Positions 40,273 through 51,176 of a stretch of DNA of 64,000 nucleotides are shown in pieces. The notes below the pieces were generated by a model. It was given only the letters and a program-made list of their open reading frames with translations. It did no database searches and was not told where the DNA came from. The DNA is from Providencia alcalifaciens (lineage in GTDB: Bacteria; Pseudomonadota; Gammaproteobacteria; Enterobacterales; Enterobacteriaceae). Numbering within the stretch: position 1 is the stretch's first letter; each line of letters begins with the position of its first letter. Both the position numbers and the translations under genes were made by a program. The stretch is from NCBI RefSeq assembly GCF_915403165.1, contig NZ_OU659204.1:3866808-3930807 (forward strand). Reading direction: 5' to 3'.

Positions 40273-41091
40273 TTAGAAACGCTCAATCACGCCTGTCACT
40301 AATTTTAAGAAGGTTGCTTTCACTTTTTCTGCCGTTTCAATCACTTCATCATGGCTCAAAGGCTGCTCTAAAATGCCGCACGCCATGTTGGTTAGGCAGG
40401 AAATACCCACGGTTTTAATCTGAGAATGATGAGCCACTAGCGCTTCAGGTACTGTCGACATCCCCACCGCATCGGCTCCGAGAGTTCGGATCATGCGAAT
40501 TTCAGCTGGCGTTTCATAGGTTGGGCCTGTCCACCATGCATACACGCCTTGGCGCAGAGACACACCTTGCTCCTTCGCGACATCCAAAATCGTTTGGCGC
40601 AGCTCTTTGTTGTACACTTCGCTGACATCAAGGAAACGGACACCCAGCTCTGGATTATTTGGTCCCATTAGTGGGTTATTCGCTGTCAGGTTAATATGGT
40701 CAGTGATGACCATCAGGTCGCCCGGGTTAAAGTCAGTATTCACTGCCCCACAAGCGTTGGTAATGATCAGTTTTTCCACACCCAGCGCTTTCATTAAACG
40801 CACAGGGAACGTCACTTGATCCAGAGAAAAACCTTCGTAATAGTGGAAACGGCCTTTCATCGCCACCACTGTTTTGCCGGCAATCGTCCCGATCACTAAC
40901 TCGTTCGCGTGACCTACCGCTTCAGACTTCGCAAAATGGGGTACTTCACTATAAGGAATATGCACTGCATTTTCTAACGTATCGGCAAATGGGCCTAATC
41001 CAGACCCTAAAATGATCCCAACAGTGGGTTTCATATCCGTACGAGATTGGATAAAACTCAGGCTTTCTAAGATATCTTTGGTGTTGTGCAT
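40273..41091 (-). CDS. Purine nucleoside phosphorylase (trimeric type)
   Basis: 272 residues from the ATG at 41091, which has GGAG at good spacing; a much longer reading frame upstream is non-family. Motifs: VGIILGSGLGPFAD, the phosphate/His region MKGRFHYYEG, TNACGAVNTDFNPGDLM, VGMSTVPEALVAHH and the base-recognition Asn in SCLTNMACGI. It splits purine nucleosides into base and ribose-1-phosphate. The neighbour transporter suggests a xapA role, but the sequence looks nearer to Bacillus-type PNP than to E. coli XapA, so no symbol is given. Confidence 0.9.
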   Translation of the reverse strand: MHNTKDILESLSFIQSRTDMKPTVGIILGSGLGPFADTLENAVHIPYSEVPHFAKSEAVGHANELVIGTIAGKTVVAMKGRFHYYEGFSLDQVTFPVRLMKALGVEKLIITNACGAVNTDFNPGDLMVITDHINLTANNPLMGPNNPELGVRFLDVSEVYNKELRQTILDVAKEQGVSLRQGVYAWWTGPTYETPAEIRMIRTLGADAVGMSTVPEALVAHHSQIKTVGISCLTNMACGILEQPLSHDEVIETAEKVKATFLKLVTGVIERF

Positions 41092-41194
41092 AATGCGCTC
41101 CGCAATCAAATCAAATAAAGAAGATGATTGGGATAATAACGTAATTAGAAAATCTAACAGCGATCTTAATCTCATTTTGAGAAAATGTTGATAA

Positions 41195-41235
41195 ACATGA
41201 TATCTGTTAAAGTACTCGTCATGTGAATCTGTTAA
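41195..41235. promoter_or_regulatory. Candidate operators in the phosphorylase/ROK divergent region
   Basis: Within the ~200-bp divergent gap: an inverted repeat ACATGA-N18-TCATGT (41195-41224) and two direct copies of ATCTGTTAA (41202-41210 and 41227-41235, 25-bp period). These are plausible binding sites for the divergent ROK regulator. A weak CRP-like half site TGTGA is at 41222-41226. Confidence 0.4.
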
Positions 41236-41294
41236 TCTTGAACTATTAGCTGCATGGCTGGATCTATCACGAACAAAAACAGGAGGGGGAGCCA

Positions 41295-42497
41295 TTGTTA
41301 CACCGTTTATTGAACGAATTTCGTACATCCAAAAATTCCAAAACTCAAAAACTCAAAACGCTGTATCGACTGATCCTCAACCACGGGCCAATCAGAGCGG
41401 AAGCGCTAACCTCCCTCGCGAACATGAAACCCGCGACCTGTGCCAGGCTCCTCGATGAACTGAGTAAATGCCAGTTACTCTCCACTTCGGAACTTGGGGA
41501 ATCAACAGGTGGACGCAAACCCATTTTGTACAGCGTCAATCCAGCTGATGGCTATTTAATTGGCATTGAGATGAGTGATATCTACTCTACGATTGTTCTG
41601 CAAAATTTGAAGTTAGATATTCTTGGCAAAGTCAAAATCAAATATGAGCACCTCGAAACCGCCGAAAATATGCTCGACCATCTATTAGATAACGTGGATG
41701 ACCTACTTGCTGAGCATCAGCTAGATACTCAAAAAATACTGGGGATCGGCATTGCCATCGACCATATTTTAGAACGCGATAAAGTGCCTTACTCTGACTA
41801 CAGCGCACGAATTCAAGCGCTATATCAATACATTACCCAGCGCGTTCCCTGCTTTGTTCTGTTAGGAAGTGGCATCAGCTTCGCGGCCTTTGCAGAGTAC
41901 CGTTTACGCTACGCCTCGGATAGCCAACGGTTCTTACTCACCACTTGTGACACCGACGTTCGCAGCTCGACCATTATCAACAATCAATATGCCCCAACGC
42001 CAATTAGCACCGCACAAGCGTTCGGCCATACCACTATCGACATCAACGGTCAGCGTTGTGAATGCGGTTCATTTGGTTGTTTAAAACAGTACAGTTCATT
42101 ACACGCCATTAAATCTCGCGTGATTCAGCATTTAAGACTTGGCAAACCCTCGGTCATTAACCAACTCGTCAAATCTGAAGATGAAATTAACTACCACACT
42201 ATTTTTCAGGCGCTTGCCCAGAATGATGAGGTATGTCTTAAAGCCTTAGAAGAAGCCGCTTATTACTACGGCATCGCGATTGCCAACGCGGTATTGATTA
42301 CCCAAGCCGATGTGGTGGTCTGTGGTGGAACCCTCACCCCAAAAAACCATTTCTTTGAGATGACCAAAAAATCCATTGAGCAAAAACTCTCGATTTTCCC
42401 GCATATCAAACCGCGCATTTACCCAGCTAATGATTCTTATGAAATCGTCGCTCAAGGTGCGGGTGGAATGGTGATGGAAAGTTATCTATCTGAATGA
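41295..42497 (+). CDS. ROK-family transcriptional regulator
   Basis: 400 residues starting at TTG, preceded by the excellent ribosome site AGGAGGGGG; no ATG fits. The N-terminal winged helix-turn-helix (about residues 18-75, LTSLANMKPATCARLLDEL) precedes a ROK domain with FGHTTIDINGQRCECGSFGC, keeping the His/Cys zinc site. Unlike sugar-binding ROK proteins, the ENDAN-type stretch is VLLGSGISFAAFAE, the position after GC-x is Lys instead of Glu, and the N-terminal loop is IAIDHILE. The sugar site is thus rebuilt. Divergent from purine nucleoside genes; probably their regulator. Confidence 0.82.
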   Translation: MLHRLLNEFRTSKNSKTQKLKTLYRLILNHGPIRAEALTSLANMKPATCARLLDELSKCQLLSTSELGESTGGRKPILYSVNPADGYLIGIEMSDIYSTIVLQNLKLDILGKVKIKYEHLETAENMLDHLLDNVDDLLAEHQLDTQKILGIGIAIDHILERDKVPYSDYSARIQALYQYITQRVPCFVLLGSGISFAAFAEYRLRYASDSQRFLLTTCDTDVRSSTIINNQYAPTPISTAQAFGHTTIDINGQRCECGSFGCLKQYSSLHAIKSRVIQHLRLGKPSVINQLVKSEDEINYHTIFQALAQNDEVCLKALEEAAYYYGIAIANAVLITQADVVVCGGTLTPKNHFFEMTKKSIEQKLSIFPHIKPRIYPANDSYEIVAQGAGGMVMESYLSE

Positions 42498-42517
42498 CGA
42501 TGGGTACAAATAAAAAA

Positions 42518-42540
42518 TGCCCCAACATGTGGGGCACTTT
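42518..42540. terminator. Terminator after the ROK gene
   Basis: A stem TGCCCCA / TGTGGGGCA with a small loop, followed by TTT on the plus strand and by TTTTTTA on the minus strand. It lies between the convergent ROK and ugd genes and may act in both directions. Confidence 0.75.
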
Positions 42541-42587
42541 CATTATAAATCACCGCTGACTATTTTAATCTTAGTCATTACCAAGCT

Positions 42588-43754
42588 TTAGTCATTACCA
42601 AACAGGTCACGGGTATAGACTTTGTCTGCCACATCATCCAGTTCAGGCACCATACGGTTTGCCAGGATAATGTCACATTCAGCTTTGAAGGCATCTAAAT
42701 CACGGATAACTTTCGAGCGGAAGAATTCATCTTCTTTCAGTACTGGCTCGTAAACCACCACTTCAATCCCTTTCGCTTTGATACGCTTCATCACACCCTG
42801 CACCGCAGAGGCACGGAAGTTATCGGAGCCTGCTTTCATCACTAAGCGATATACACCGACTTTACGTGGCGCTTTAGCGATAATTGCATCCGAGATAAAG
42901 TCTTTACGAGTACGGTTAGATTCGACAATCGCGTTAATCAGGTTATTTGGCACATCGTCGTAGTTCGCCAGTAACTGCTTGGTATCTTTCGGTAAGCAGT
43001 AGCCGCCATAACCGAATGATGGGTTATTGTAGTGGCTGCCGATACGCGGGTCTAAAGAAACCCCTTCAATGATTTGACGCGCATTCAAGCCACGGCTTTC
43101 TGCGTAAGTGTCTAATTCATTGAAGTACGCCACACGCATGGCTAAGAAGGTGTTCGCGAATAATTTAACCGCTTCGGCTTCAGTGCCGTCAGTAAACAGC
43201 ACTGGCACATCTTTCTTAATTGCGCCTTCTAACAGCAAGTCAGCGAAAATTTGTGCGCGTTCAGAGCGCTCACCCACCACGATACGGGATGGGTACAGGT
43301 TATCCCACAGCGCGCGACCTTCACGTAAGAATTCTGGGGAGAAAATCACGTTGGTGTAACCAAACTCTTCACGCAGACGCTCCGTAAAGCCCACAGGAAT
43401 GGTGGATTTGACGATAATGGTCGCTTCCGGGTTCAGTTTGTTCACATCATGAATGACGGATTCCACAGAATTGGTGTTGAAGTAGTTAGTTTTTGGGTCG
43501 TAGTCTGTCGGGGTCGCCACAATCACGTATTGTGCGCCAGTATAGGCTTCGACTTTATCTTCTGTTGCACGGAAATTGAGTTGTTTTTCCGTTAGAAACT
43601 GTTCGATTTCAGTATCGATAATCGGAGATTGCTTATTGTTAAGCATCGCCACTTTTTCAGGAATGATATCGACCGCCACCACTTCGTGGTTTTGGGACAG
43701 TAACATGGCGTTAGACAGACCGACGTAACCGGTACCTGCGATTGCTATTTTCAA
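42588..43754 (-). CDS. ugd: UDP-glucose 6-dehydrogenase, copy 2 (complete)
   Basis: 388 residues. N-terminal NAD domain begins [18 protein letters not shown], the central domain has [14 protein letters not shown], and the catalytic Cys253 is in YGGYCLPKD. It makes UDP-glucuronate. It lies 76 bp downstream of a UDP-glucuronate 4-epimerase on the same strand, so the pair yields UDP-galacturonate. It is nearly identical to the partial copy at the left edge, in the opposite orientation. A 12-bp piece of its 3' end (TTAGTCATTACC on the plus strand) is repeated at 42571-42582, 17 bp away. Confidence 0.97.
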   Translation of the reverse strand: MKIAIAGTGYVGLSNAMLLSQNHEVVAVDIIPEKVAMLNNKQSPIIDTEIEQFLTEKQLNFRATEDKVEAYTGAQYVIVATPTDYDPKTNYFNTNSVESVIHDVNKLNPEATIIVKSTIPVGFTERLREEFGYTNVIFSPEFLREGRALWDNLYPSRIVVGERSERAQIFADLLLEGAIKKDVPVLFTDGTEAEAVKLFANTFLAMRVAYFNELDTYAESRGLNARQIIEGVSLDPRIGSHYNNPSFGYGGYCLPKDTKQLLANYDDVPNNLINAIVESNRTRKDFISDAIIAKAPRKVGVYRLVMKAGSDNFRASAVQGVMKRIKAKGIEVVVYEPVLKEDEFFRSKVIRDLDAFKAECDIILANRMVPELDDVADKVYTRDLFGND

Positions 43755-43830
43755 ACTTGCCTCTCAAATCCTTCTGCGGATATTTCAGGTGGTAAACTAT
43801 ATTGATAGTAAATAGTATTGATGACCGATA

Positions 43831-44832
43831 TTAATGGTGATAATACGACTTGTACCAATCAACAAACGCCTGAACACCCTGTTCAATAGAAACTTGTGGG
43901 CGATAGCCGGTAACCTTAAATAGGTCTTCGGTGTCAGCCCATGTCGTGTAAACATCTCCCGCTTGCATCGGTAAGAAGTTCTTAATGGCTTCTTTTCCTA
44001 ACGCATTTTCCAATGCAGAAATAAAATCGATCAGCTTCACTGGCTGCCCATTACCAATATTATAAATACGGTAAGGTGCGCTGCTTTGTGCTGGTGAATC
44101 TGAACGATTTTGCAGGTCTGCTTGCGGGATTATATCTGAAACACGGATAACACCTTCGACAATATCATCAATGAAAGTGAAATCACGGCTCAGATCGCCG
44201 TTATTATAAACATCGATAGGTTCGCCCGCTAAGATAGCTTTGGTGAATTTAAACAGCGCCATATCAGGACGTCCCCACGGGCCATACACAGTGAAAAAGC
44301 GTAAGCCCGTTGTTGGCAGCTGATAAAGATGCGAATAAGAGTGCGCCATTAACTCATTGGCTTTTTTGGTCGCAGCGTACAATGATATAGGGTGATCGGT
44401 AGACATGTCAGTGGTGAATGGCATTTTATCGGTCACGCCATACACCGAACTCGAAGAGGCATACACCAAATGTTTTACTTTTGCTTGGCGGCAGCCTTCT
44501 AAAATCGCCAAATGCCCATTCAAGTTACTGTCAGCATACGCAAATGGGTTTTGTAATGAGTAACGCACCCCTGCCTGTGCAGCAAGGTGGATAACGCGGT
44601 CGAAATCCTGTTGAGTACACAGCTCCAGTACTTTTTCGCGGTCTGTGATATCAATAGGATCAAAATGAAAGTGCTTATATTGTTTAAGAATATTCAATCG
44701 AGACTGTTTCAATCCCTGATCATAATAGGTATTCATATTATCGATACCGATAACTTCATGCCCACTTTCTAACAGTCTTTGACACAATCTAAAACCAATA
44801 AACCCAGCACTTCCCGTGACCAAATATTTCAT
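43831..44832 (-). CDS. UDP-glucuronate 4-epimerase (NAD-dependent epimerase)
   Basis: 333 residues, extended SDR. It has the NAD motif VTGSAGFIGFRL, YASSSSVYG, the catalytic Y-x3-K in SLYAATKKANELM, and the family string FFTVYGPWGRPDMALF typical of UDP-GlcA 4-epimerases (Uge/CapI/WbnF class). It produces UDP-GalA, which fits the GalA known from Providencia and Proteus LPS cores. It lies between ugd and the LtaS-like gene on one strand. A different substrate cannot be excluded. Confidence 0.88.
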   Translation of the reverse strand: MKYLVTGSAGFIGFRLCQRLLESGHEVIGIDNMNTYYDQGLKQSRLNILKQYKHFHFDPIDITDREKVLELCTQQDFDRVIHLAAQAGVRYSLQNPFAYADSNLNGHLAILEGCRQAKVKHLVYASSSSVYGVTDKMPFTTDMSTDHPISLYAATKKANELMAHSYSHLYQLPTTGLRFFTVYGPWGRPDMALFKFTKAILAGEPIDVYNNGDLSRDFTFIDDIVEGVIRVSDIIPQADLQNRSDSPAQSSAPYRIYNIGNGQPVKLIDFISALENALGKEAIKNFLPMQAGDVYTTWADTEDLFKVTGYRPQVSIEQGVQAFVDWYKSYYHH

Positions 44833-44897
44833 ATTCGTTATCTTCTTACGTTATTAAATGATGGTTTATCAACATTCTAGCATTAATTAGAGATAAA

Positions 44898-46556
44898 CTA
44901 CTTGGTCTCATCTTTATTGGCGACACCGAGTACATGATAAACATAGTGGCGATAACCATCGAGTAACTGCTTATCTTCACAGTCATTCAGTTTACCGTCG
45001 CATAAATGGCGCATCTTAATGTTTGCTTCATAGAATGGCGATACTTTTAAGTTCGCGCGTTCCAATAACATTCCACCAAGGAATGAAATATCCGTTAACT
45101 CACCCGCCTTAATGGCAGTACCCGCTTTGAGATTATCTCTTAGAGTAAACTGTGTCGCATAAGCAGGAGACGATAATGTGGACTTATATTTGTCCAAACT
45201 GATCCCCGGTTGATGGTCACCAAAATAGAGGAACATCAGTGGGCGCTGGCGCTTTTCCATAAACGAAACGAAATCACGAATGGCCGCATCAGAATGGACG
45301 ATCTTTTCCATATAATGGCTAAATTCGCCCGCAGAATCTTTATTATCTAGCTTATCTTTAATCCCATAGTCATCAGTGTGACCTTCTTTATAAGGCCCGT
45401 GTTCATACATAGTTAATGCAAAAATAAAGACGGGCTTGTCTGTTTCTGTTGCCAAAATTTCTTTCACGTACTTCAGCATATCTTCCGTGCTGATCGTCCA
45501 TAAATTATCTTGTAACTTACCGGGATAGCCTAACTCTTGAGGCTGAATGATACGGTCAACGCCCAACGTTTCATAAGCATGACCTGAATGATAAGCCCCT
45601 TTATTAAACGGCGTCAGGACGACCGTGTAATAACCGTTAGCTTTCATCTCGTTAAATAAACTGTTATTTAAATGATCGACCACAAAATAGAACACACCAC
45701 TTTTTTGTGCCCCGAAATCATCGCTATTTAATCCCGTTAATGCGGAAAACTCAGATAACCATGTTCCGCCACCAAAGGTTTGTACGCGCATCGGACTATG
45801 TGCAGTCAAATCGGCATCTTGCTGGAACATAAATAACTCTGGCAGTTTCGTTCCCGCAGGTAAATCATAAACTTTTGGATCAACCGTAGATTCTTGTAAT
45901 AACAGCAGAATGTCAGGTTTTTCGGTTTGTTCATTCTTCACCAGAGAAACATTCGCGGCTTTTTGCTCAAAATAGCTCGCATCACCGACAAAATGCGGTG
46001 ATTTGTATTTCGCGTTCTGTGCAGACATCACTAAGTTAGTCACGGTACCGCGACCTTTCGGCAAGGTTTGTGACCATTTATCAAAGTAATGCGCACTTGC
46101 CCAATCCGCGCCTAAGTAACCCACGATGACCATGAGCACGCTAACCACGCGTGATACCTTGCGTTTACATGGTGTAGATAAACGCCAACTGATCACACCG
46201 TTGATGATAAGCAGAATAAATAACGCAAGTACCGCCACGCCCGCCAACCAATAGTGGCCTAAGGTGCCTAAGTTGGAGGTATCCGTCATCAAATTAATAT
46301 CAGTGAAGAAAAGTTGCTCTTTATAATAGTGAACTTTCAACTGGTTAAAAATTTTGATGATAATAAACAGGGTACTCGTAATAATTGCAGAGAAAACCCA
46401 ACGAGCAGTGGCTGTAAATAAAACGCCAAATATGACAGCGTAAACACAAATGGAAATCAGACCAGGATAGATAACGCCACTTTTTTCAAAGACTAAAAAT
46501 AGCGAGCCAATAAAAATCAGCGCCAGATAAATACTCGCAATTAGTTTTTTATTCAT
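44898..46556 (-). CDS. LtaS-like sulfatase-superfamily membrane transferase
   Basis: 552 residues from the ATG at 46556 (ribosome site GGAAG); a GTG six codons upstream is less likely. Five N-terminal hydrophobic segments (to about residue 160) are followed by a periplasmic alkaline-phosphatase-fold domain. The likely nucleophile is the Thr of GGGTWLSEFSALTG, and metal ligands include LYFGDHQPG. Such proteins move phosphoglycerol or phosphoethanolamine onto polymers (LtaS, OpgB, Ept-like). Here modification of LPS or periplasmic glucan is plausible; the acceptor is unknown. Upstream of the epimerase and ugd, with gaps of 65 and 76 bp. Confidence 0.82.
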   Translation of the reverse strand: MNKKLIASIYLALIFIGSLFLVFEKSGVIYPGLISICVYAVIFGVLFTATARWVFSAIITSTLFIIIKIFNQLKVHYYKEQLFFTDINLMTDTSNLGTLGHYWLAGVAVLALFILLIINGVISWRLSTPCKRKVSRVVSVLMVIVGYLGADWASAHYFDKWSQTLPKGRGTVTNLVMSAQNAKYKSPHFVGDASYFEQKAANVSLVKNEQTEKPDILLLLQESTVDPKVYDLPAGTKLPELFMFQQDADLTAHSPMRVQTFGGGTWLSEFSALTGLNSDDFGAQKSGVFYFVVDHLNNSLFNEMKANGYYTVVLTPFNKGAYHSGHAYETLGVDRIIQPQELGYPGKLQDNLWTISTEDMLKYVKEILATETDKPVFIFALTMYEHGPYKEGHTDDYGIKDKLDNKDSAGEFSHYMEKIVHSDAAIRDFVSFMEKRQRPLMFLYFGDHQPGISLDKYKSTLSSPAYATQFTLRDNLKAGTAIKAGELTDISFLGGMLLERANLKVSPFYEANIKMRHLCDGKLNDCEDKQLLDGYRHYVYHVLGVANKDETK

Positions 46557-46631
46557 TTGACTTCCACAATTCACAAAAAGGTATCAAGGTTAATAAAACT
46601 GCCAGCATTATAATGGCGGAAACCCTACAAT

Positions 46632-48500
46632 TTATTCAACAAAAATGCCTTTGTCTCGTAAATAATGCCCATCTTCTTTACGACGAGTAAAGCCACTTTT
46701 ATCAAAGAACTCGAGAATTTGAATCGCAAGTTTGCGACCAATACCCAACTCATTACGAAAATCAGCGGCAAAAATCACCTCGTGCTCCGCACAATGACAC
46801 GAAATAATTTGGGCAAATTGACGGATCTGTTCGCTGCTATAATACCTATCGCGCACAATCGCCACGATCAGCCCCATTTGTGCGGCTTTTTTCAGTATAC
46901 GGCGAATAGTATCTTCATCGTGACCTGTTTCTACGGCAATATCGCGTACCCAGCGAGCTTCCGAATGCGTGAACAGCCCTTCCACTTGTTGCCAAATACC
47001 TTGCTGCTTAGCATCAAACACTAACCCATGCTGCGGCATATGCAACCAGCCACGGGTCTGCTTAACCGCTCCCTCGGCAATCAAATCATTAATCAATTTG
47101 AATACCAAGGTTTCATCCATCGTTGGTAGCGCCATTCGTTTCAATCGCGCTTTACCCACACCGATCTGGTCGCTATGAACTTCATTGAAGTTTTCGAGGG
47201 ATTGAATCAGTCTATCCTTGGCTACCTGCGCTTTAAACGCCGAAAGCACCACATCGCCGACACAGACAATATCAACTTGTGCCAGCAGGGTATCTAATGC
47301 CGATTGGGTTAACTGACGCGACCAACCGTAACTGTTTAAGTCTAGCTCGCCACTGGGTAACTGTAAGTTAAGCTGAGCCAGCTCATCATCCGTTGCACAT
47401 AAACGGGATAACCAATCGAGAAACTCAGGCTGTCTCTTACCACGACGCGGAGACACTAAACGGATCACTCGCGCACCAGCAAGGGTTTGCCGCGCACTAA
47501 TATCGCGAATAATTAATCGGTCATTATCCACCAGCCACAGTGGCGTATCTAAAATCAGCTCTGCCAACATCGGCGTTTCGCCTGATTCCGTCAGCAAAGA
47601 GACCCGCCCTGTAATGTGACTTGCACCATGGTAAAGATGCACGGGTTGCCAATGTTTGAGTGGCGCATCGCAGGTCAGCTCCACAATCACCCGAGAAGCC
47701 ATAAAAGCAGGTTGCTCTGCCAGCAGCCAATCACCGCGGGTTATCGATTCTTTATCGATGTTCCCCGTTAAATTAAGCGCGACGCGATCCCCTGCTTGAG
47801 CAAACTCAGCGACTTGGTTTTGGCGATGAATACCACGAATGCGAACCGGAGTATCAGCTCCCGTCACCCATAAGGACTCACCCACATTCACTTTACCCGC
47901 AAGCGCCGTTCCTGTGACCACAATCCCCGCCCCTTTCACATGGAAAATACGGTCGATGGCTAAACGGAAACGCTGTTGCAGGTCAGTAGAAGAATTTTGT
48001 TGTTGGTGCAGTTGCTGCAAGTATTGGCGCAGTGCATCAATACCCAGCCCTGTACTTGCTGAAGTGATAAATAGTGGCGCATTCACCCAGCCTTGGCGAT
48101 GTAATTCAGCGTGAACCTGCTGAGTGACGTCTGCCACTCTCTGCTCATCAACACGGTCGGCTTTGGTTAAAATCACCGAGACATCTTGGCAACCTGCGAG
48201 TCGTAGAATCGACAAATGCTCAAGGGTCTGCGCCATGATTCCATCGTCGCATGCCACCACCAGTAGAGCATGATTAACCCCACCGATCCCCGCCAACATA
48301 TTTGCGAGGAATTTTTCATGCCCAGGAACATCAATAAAACCAATTGAGCTACCATCAGATTGCGGCCAATACGCATAGCCAAGGTCGATGGTCATTCCGC
48401 GTTTCTTCTCTTCTGGAAGATGCGCGGTGTTCACGCCTGTCAGCGCTTGAATTAACGATGTTTTACCATGGTCAACATGACCGGCTGTCGCAAAAATCAT
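46632..48500 (-). CDS. selB: Selenocysteine-specific elongation factor SelB
   Basis: 622 residues. An EF-Tu-like GTPase part with [18 protein letters not shown] and TKAD, followed by winged-helix repeats in the C-terminal third that bind the SECIS hairpin. It delivers Sec-tRNA(Sec) to UGA codons. Its start overlaps the selA stop by four bases (ATGA), indicating coupled translation. The client UGA is in fdoG, about 7.5 kb away on the same strand. Confidence 0.96.
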   Translation of the reverse strand: MIFATAGHVDHGKTSLIQALTGVNTAHLPEEKKRGMTIDLGYAYWPQSDGSSIGFIDVPGHEKFLANMLAGIGGVNHALLVVACDDGIMAQTLEHLSILRLAGCQDVSVILTKADRVDEQRVADVTQQVHAELHRQGWVNAPLFITSASTGLGIDALRQYLQQLHQQQNSSTDLQQRFRLAIDRIFHVKGAGIVVTGTALAGKVNVGESLWVTGADTPVRIRGIHRQNQVAEFAQAGDRVALNLTGNIDKESITRGDWLLAEQPAFMASRVIVELTCDAPLKHWQPVHLYHGASHITGRVSLLTESGETPMLAELILDTPLWLVDNDRLIIRDISARQTLAGARVIRLVSPRRGKRQPEFLDWLSRLCATDDELAQLNLQLPSGELDLNSYGWSRQLTQSALDTLLAQVDIVCVGDVVLSAFKAQVAKDRLIQSLENFNEVHSDQIGVGKARLKRMALPTMDETLVFKLINDLIAEGAVKQTRGWLHMPQHGLVFDAKQQGIWQQVEGLFTHSEARWVRDIAVETGHDEDTIRRILKKAAQMGLIVAIVRDRYYSSEQIRQFAQIISCHCAEHEVIFAADFRNELGIGRKLAIQILEFFDKSGFTRRKEDGHYLRDKGIFVE

Positions 48501-49894
48501 GACAATAACGCCTGCACTAACTCATGTTCATTCTCAAGGCAACGTAGGTCTAGCCACAACTTGCCCTCTTTTAAGCGCCCGATCACTGGCTGAGGTAATT
48601 GACGCCAGCGGCTGGCAAGACGCTCTAAATTACCACCTTTTCCATCAAGAGGCGCGAATGTAATCGCATAGCTGGGTAATCGGTCAACAGGAAGAGAGCC
48701 GCTACCAATTTGTGATAAGCAAGGCTCAGCTTCGACAAAGAAACGATCCCCATAATAAGCTTGCAACTTCACGAGGATATTTTCGGCACTCTGCCTAATT
48801 TCTTCTTGGGAGCGTGTTAGCCAGCGTAATGTTGGCAGTTCCGTGGTGAGTTTTTCTGGGGTTAAATAGAGTTTTAGCGTTGCTTCTAACGCAGCAAGCA
48901 CCATTTTATCCACACGAAGGGCGCGTTTTAAGGGGTGTTTTTGAATAGCATCAATCCATTTTTTCTTACCGAGAATGATCCCTGCTTGAGGCCCTCCCAG
49001 TAATTTGTCTCCTGAAATCGAGACTAAATCAATGCCTTGAGATAAATACGTGTGTGGCATCGGCTCCGCAGGTAATCCATACGCGGTCATATCAATCATC
49101 GACCCACTGCCTAAATCAATCGCCGTTGGTAATTGGTATTTTTGCCCTAAAACGGCTAGCTCTTCCCCTTCAACTTCCGCGGTAAAGCCTTCAATGCTGT
49201 AGTTACTGGTATGCACCTTCATTAACAACCCAGTTTGGTCATTAATGGCATTTTCATAATCCCGTAAATGGGTTCGGTTCGTGGTACCCACTTCAACTAA
49301 TTTACAGCCTGCCTGAGCCATCACATCGGGAACGCGGAATGCGCCCCCAATTTCCACCAGCTCACCGCGAGAGACAATCACCTCACGCTGCGGGGCAACG
49401 GTAGCTAATAACAGTAAAACCGCCGCCGCATTGTTATTCACAATACAGGCATCTTCTGCCCCTGTTAGTTGGCACAGTAAATCAGCAATGGCGCGATCAC
49501 GATGCCCTCGCGTTGCGCCATCAAGAGAATATTCTAAAGTAACTGGTGAGCTCATCACTTGCGAGACTGCATGGATGGCGGTGCTGGACATCACCGCACG
49601 TCCTAGATTGGTGTGCAACACCGTCCCCGTCAAATTGAAGACGTTTTTTAATGCACTGTGTTGCAACTCATCATGGCGAACAGAAAGTTCTGCTAACCAA
49701 TCACCGTGCCAATCCGGTAAGCATCCATCTTGTGCAATAGACGCTCGCGCTTGTTCCTGCATTTCACGCAGACATTCCGTAACCCAATGCAGACCCGATT
49801 TTTCTACCAATACCTGCGCTTCATCGAATTGCAAAAGCTTATCGATGGCAGGTAGCTGGCGGTATAGCGCGACATTTGATTCATCCATAGTCAC
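48497..49894 (-). CDS. selA: L-seryl-tRNA(Sec) selenium transferase
   Basis: 465 residues, PLP enzyme. The PLP lysine lies in [15 protein letters not shown]; other family strings are [26 protein letters not shown] and [17 protein letters not shown]. It converts Ser-tRNA(Sec) to Sec-tRNA(Sec) with selenophosphate. It lies 30 bp after fdhE and overlaps selB. The tRNA gene selC and selD are not in this window. Confidence 0.96.
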   Translation of the reverse strand: MTMDESNVALYRQLPAIDKLLQFDEAQVLVEKSGLHWVTECLREMQEQARASIAQDGCLPDWHGDWLAELSVRHDELQHSALKNVFNLTGTVLHTNLGRAVMSSTAIHAVSQVMSSPVTLEYSLDGATRGHRDRAIADLLCQLTGAEDACIVNNNAAAVLLLLATVAPQREVIVSRGELVEIGGAFRVPDVMAQAGCKLVEVGTTNRTHLRDYENAINDQTGLLMKVHTSNYSIEGFTAEVEGEELAVLGQKYQLPTAIDLGSGSMIDMTAYGLPAEPMPHTYLSQGIDLVSISGDKLLGGPQAGIILGKKKWIDAIQKHPLKRALRVDKMVLAALEATLKLYLTPEKLTTELPTLRWLTRSQEEIRQSAENILVKLQAYYGDRFFVEAEPCLSQIGSGSLPVDRLPSYAITFAPLDGKGGNLERLASRWRQLPQPVIGRLKEGKLWLDLRCLENEHELVQALLS

Positions 49895-49924
49895 TCTTCT
49901 CTTTCTTACTGTGCAGCTAACAGA

Positions 49925-50860
49925 TTATTTTTCGCCCGGGAATAAGAATGGGTTAATGCTGCTACGAGCAAAACCTTCTTCTTCCATACGTGCATCTAAA
50001 ATGATCGAAGCTAAATCATCCGCTACCGCTTCTACTTTGGCTTCTTTCTCTTGGTATAACACTTTCAGATAGCTACCGCAGTCACCACAGCTTTCCGCTT
50101 TCACTGCCGCATTTTCATCATCCAGTGACCAGTAATTCAGGTCGCGAGTTTGTTCGCAGTTACTGCATTTCACACGAACCATGTGCCACTCTGTTTCGCA
50201 CAGCGTGCAGTGCAAATAGCGTAAACCTTGGCTAGTCCCAATTTGTACAATACTGGAAACTGGCATGCTGTTGCACACTGGGCAGTAATGGCGGTGATCA
50301 CCGTGTTCTGCACGCGCTTTACCCGGAATATTGGCAGCCATTTGAGCCCAATAGACAGACAATGCCGCCCAAATGAACATAGATTTATCCGCAGGGACTT
50401 TTTCAAACTGTTCGTTTAACAGCGCAGTTGCCATCTCTTCGAGTTCAGCTTCTGATGCTTTTTCTAAGTTTTCGAGGGCAGTATGAACAGAATCTGGCAC
50501 GATTGGCATCAATTCAGCGATGATTGAACGTAATAATTTGTGCCAGTGATCTGTGCGTGGGAATGTTTTTGCATCTAATGGTGCGGTATTCGTGGCCATT
50601 GAGCGCGCTAAAACCGCCTCCATATCCATCTCTAATGGATTGTCATGCTGCGCATTATTTTGCGCCGTAGCCACTTCTGCAGCGAAGTTCAGATAATCTG
50701 CAAAAGGATGTTCACCAACGCCTAACTCTTTTAATCTTTCTGCTCGTCGTTGATAAAGGCTTTTTAAATTCGGGAATAAAACAGGCGGAATAAAGCCGAT
50801 GCCTTTCTCTTTTAATCTCTCTTGACCTAATTCTTCTTTCGGGACGATACGAATACCCAT
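49925..50860 (-). CDS. fdhE: Formate dehydrogenase accessory protein FdhE
   Basis: 311 residues from the ATG giving [13 protein letters not shown] (ribosome site GAGAGA); a longer upstream frame is non-family. Four CxxC motifs: CPVC, CTLC, CSNC and CGDC, which bind iron or zinc. It is needed for formation of active respiratory formate dehydrogenase. In E. coli it directly follows fdoI; here a DUF1275 gene on the opposite strand separates them. Confidence 0.95.
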   Translation of the reverse strand: MGIRIVPKEELGQERLKEKGIGFIPPVLFPNLKSLYQRRAERLKELGVGEHPFADYLNFAAEVATAQNNAQHDNPLEMDMEAVLARSMATNTAPLDAKTFPRTDHWHKLLRSIIAELMPIVPDSVHTALENLEKASEAELEEMATALLNEQFEKVPADKSMFIWAALSVYWAQMAANIPGKARAEHGDHRHYCPVCNSMPVSSIVQIGTSQGLRYLHCTLCETEWHMVRVKCSNCEQTRDLNYWSLDDENAAVKAESCGDCGSYLKVLYQEKEAKVEAVADDLASIILDARMEEEGFARSSINPFLFPGEK

Positions 50861-51176
50861 TGCTCTCTCTCTTTTATATTTTTTATAACAACTTACTCCG
50901 AGAAATTGCCTATTCGCATTTCCCCGCAAGCCTCTAAGAAAATATTCGATTAACCAGCAAGTCTTGCCGTTGTACCCGTCAGGATAAAACAAAAGTCACT
51001 GATAGGCTACTCTAGCCCTCCGAATATTCACCGTTGTTAACCCTTGTTTGTATGTGGAAATAACAAATTGGTATTAGGGCGTTTTTATTTGATATAACTA
51101 CGGTTATTTCCATGATGTTAATCCAATTGGCACATATAATGATGTGCTCTCTATCCGCATCATAAAGGGCAACAAT
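50861..51176. promoter_or_regulatory. Divergent fdhE/DUF1275 intergenic region
   Basis: 316 bp with no gene. It must contain a promoter for fdhE-selA-selB and one for the DUF1275 gene. An inverted repeat GGAAATAAC (51056-51064) / GTTATTTCC (51103-51111) and a second, imperfect one AATTGGTATTA (51066-51076) / TAATCCAATT (51119-51128) lie close to the DUF1275 start and could be operators. Confidence 0.4.

Noticed and set aside
41092..41328. 79-residue N-terminal extension of the purine nucleoside phosphorylase
   Set aside because: The ATG at 41091 has a GGAG site and gives the family length; the extension would overlap the ROK gene start and its ribosome site.
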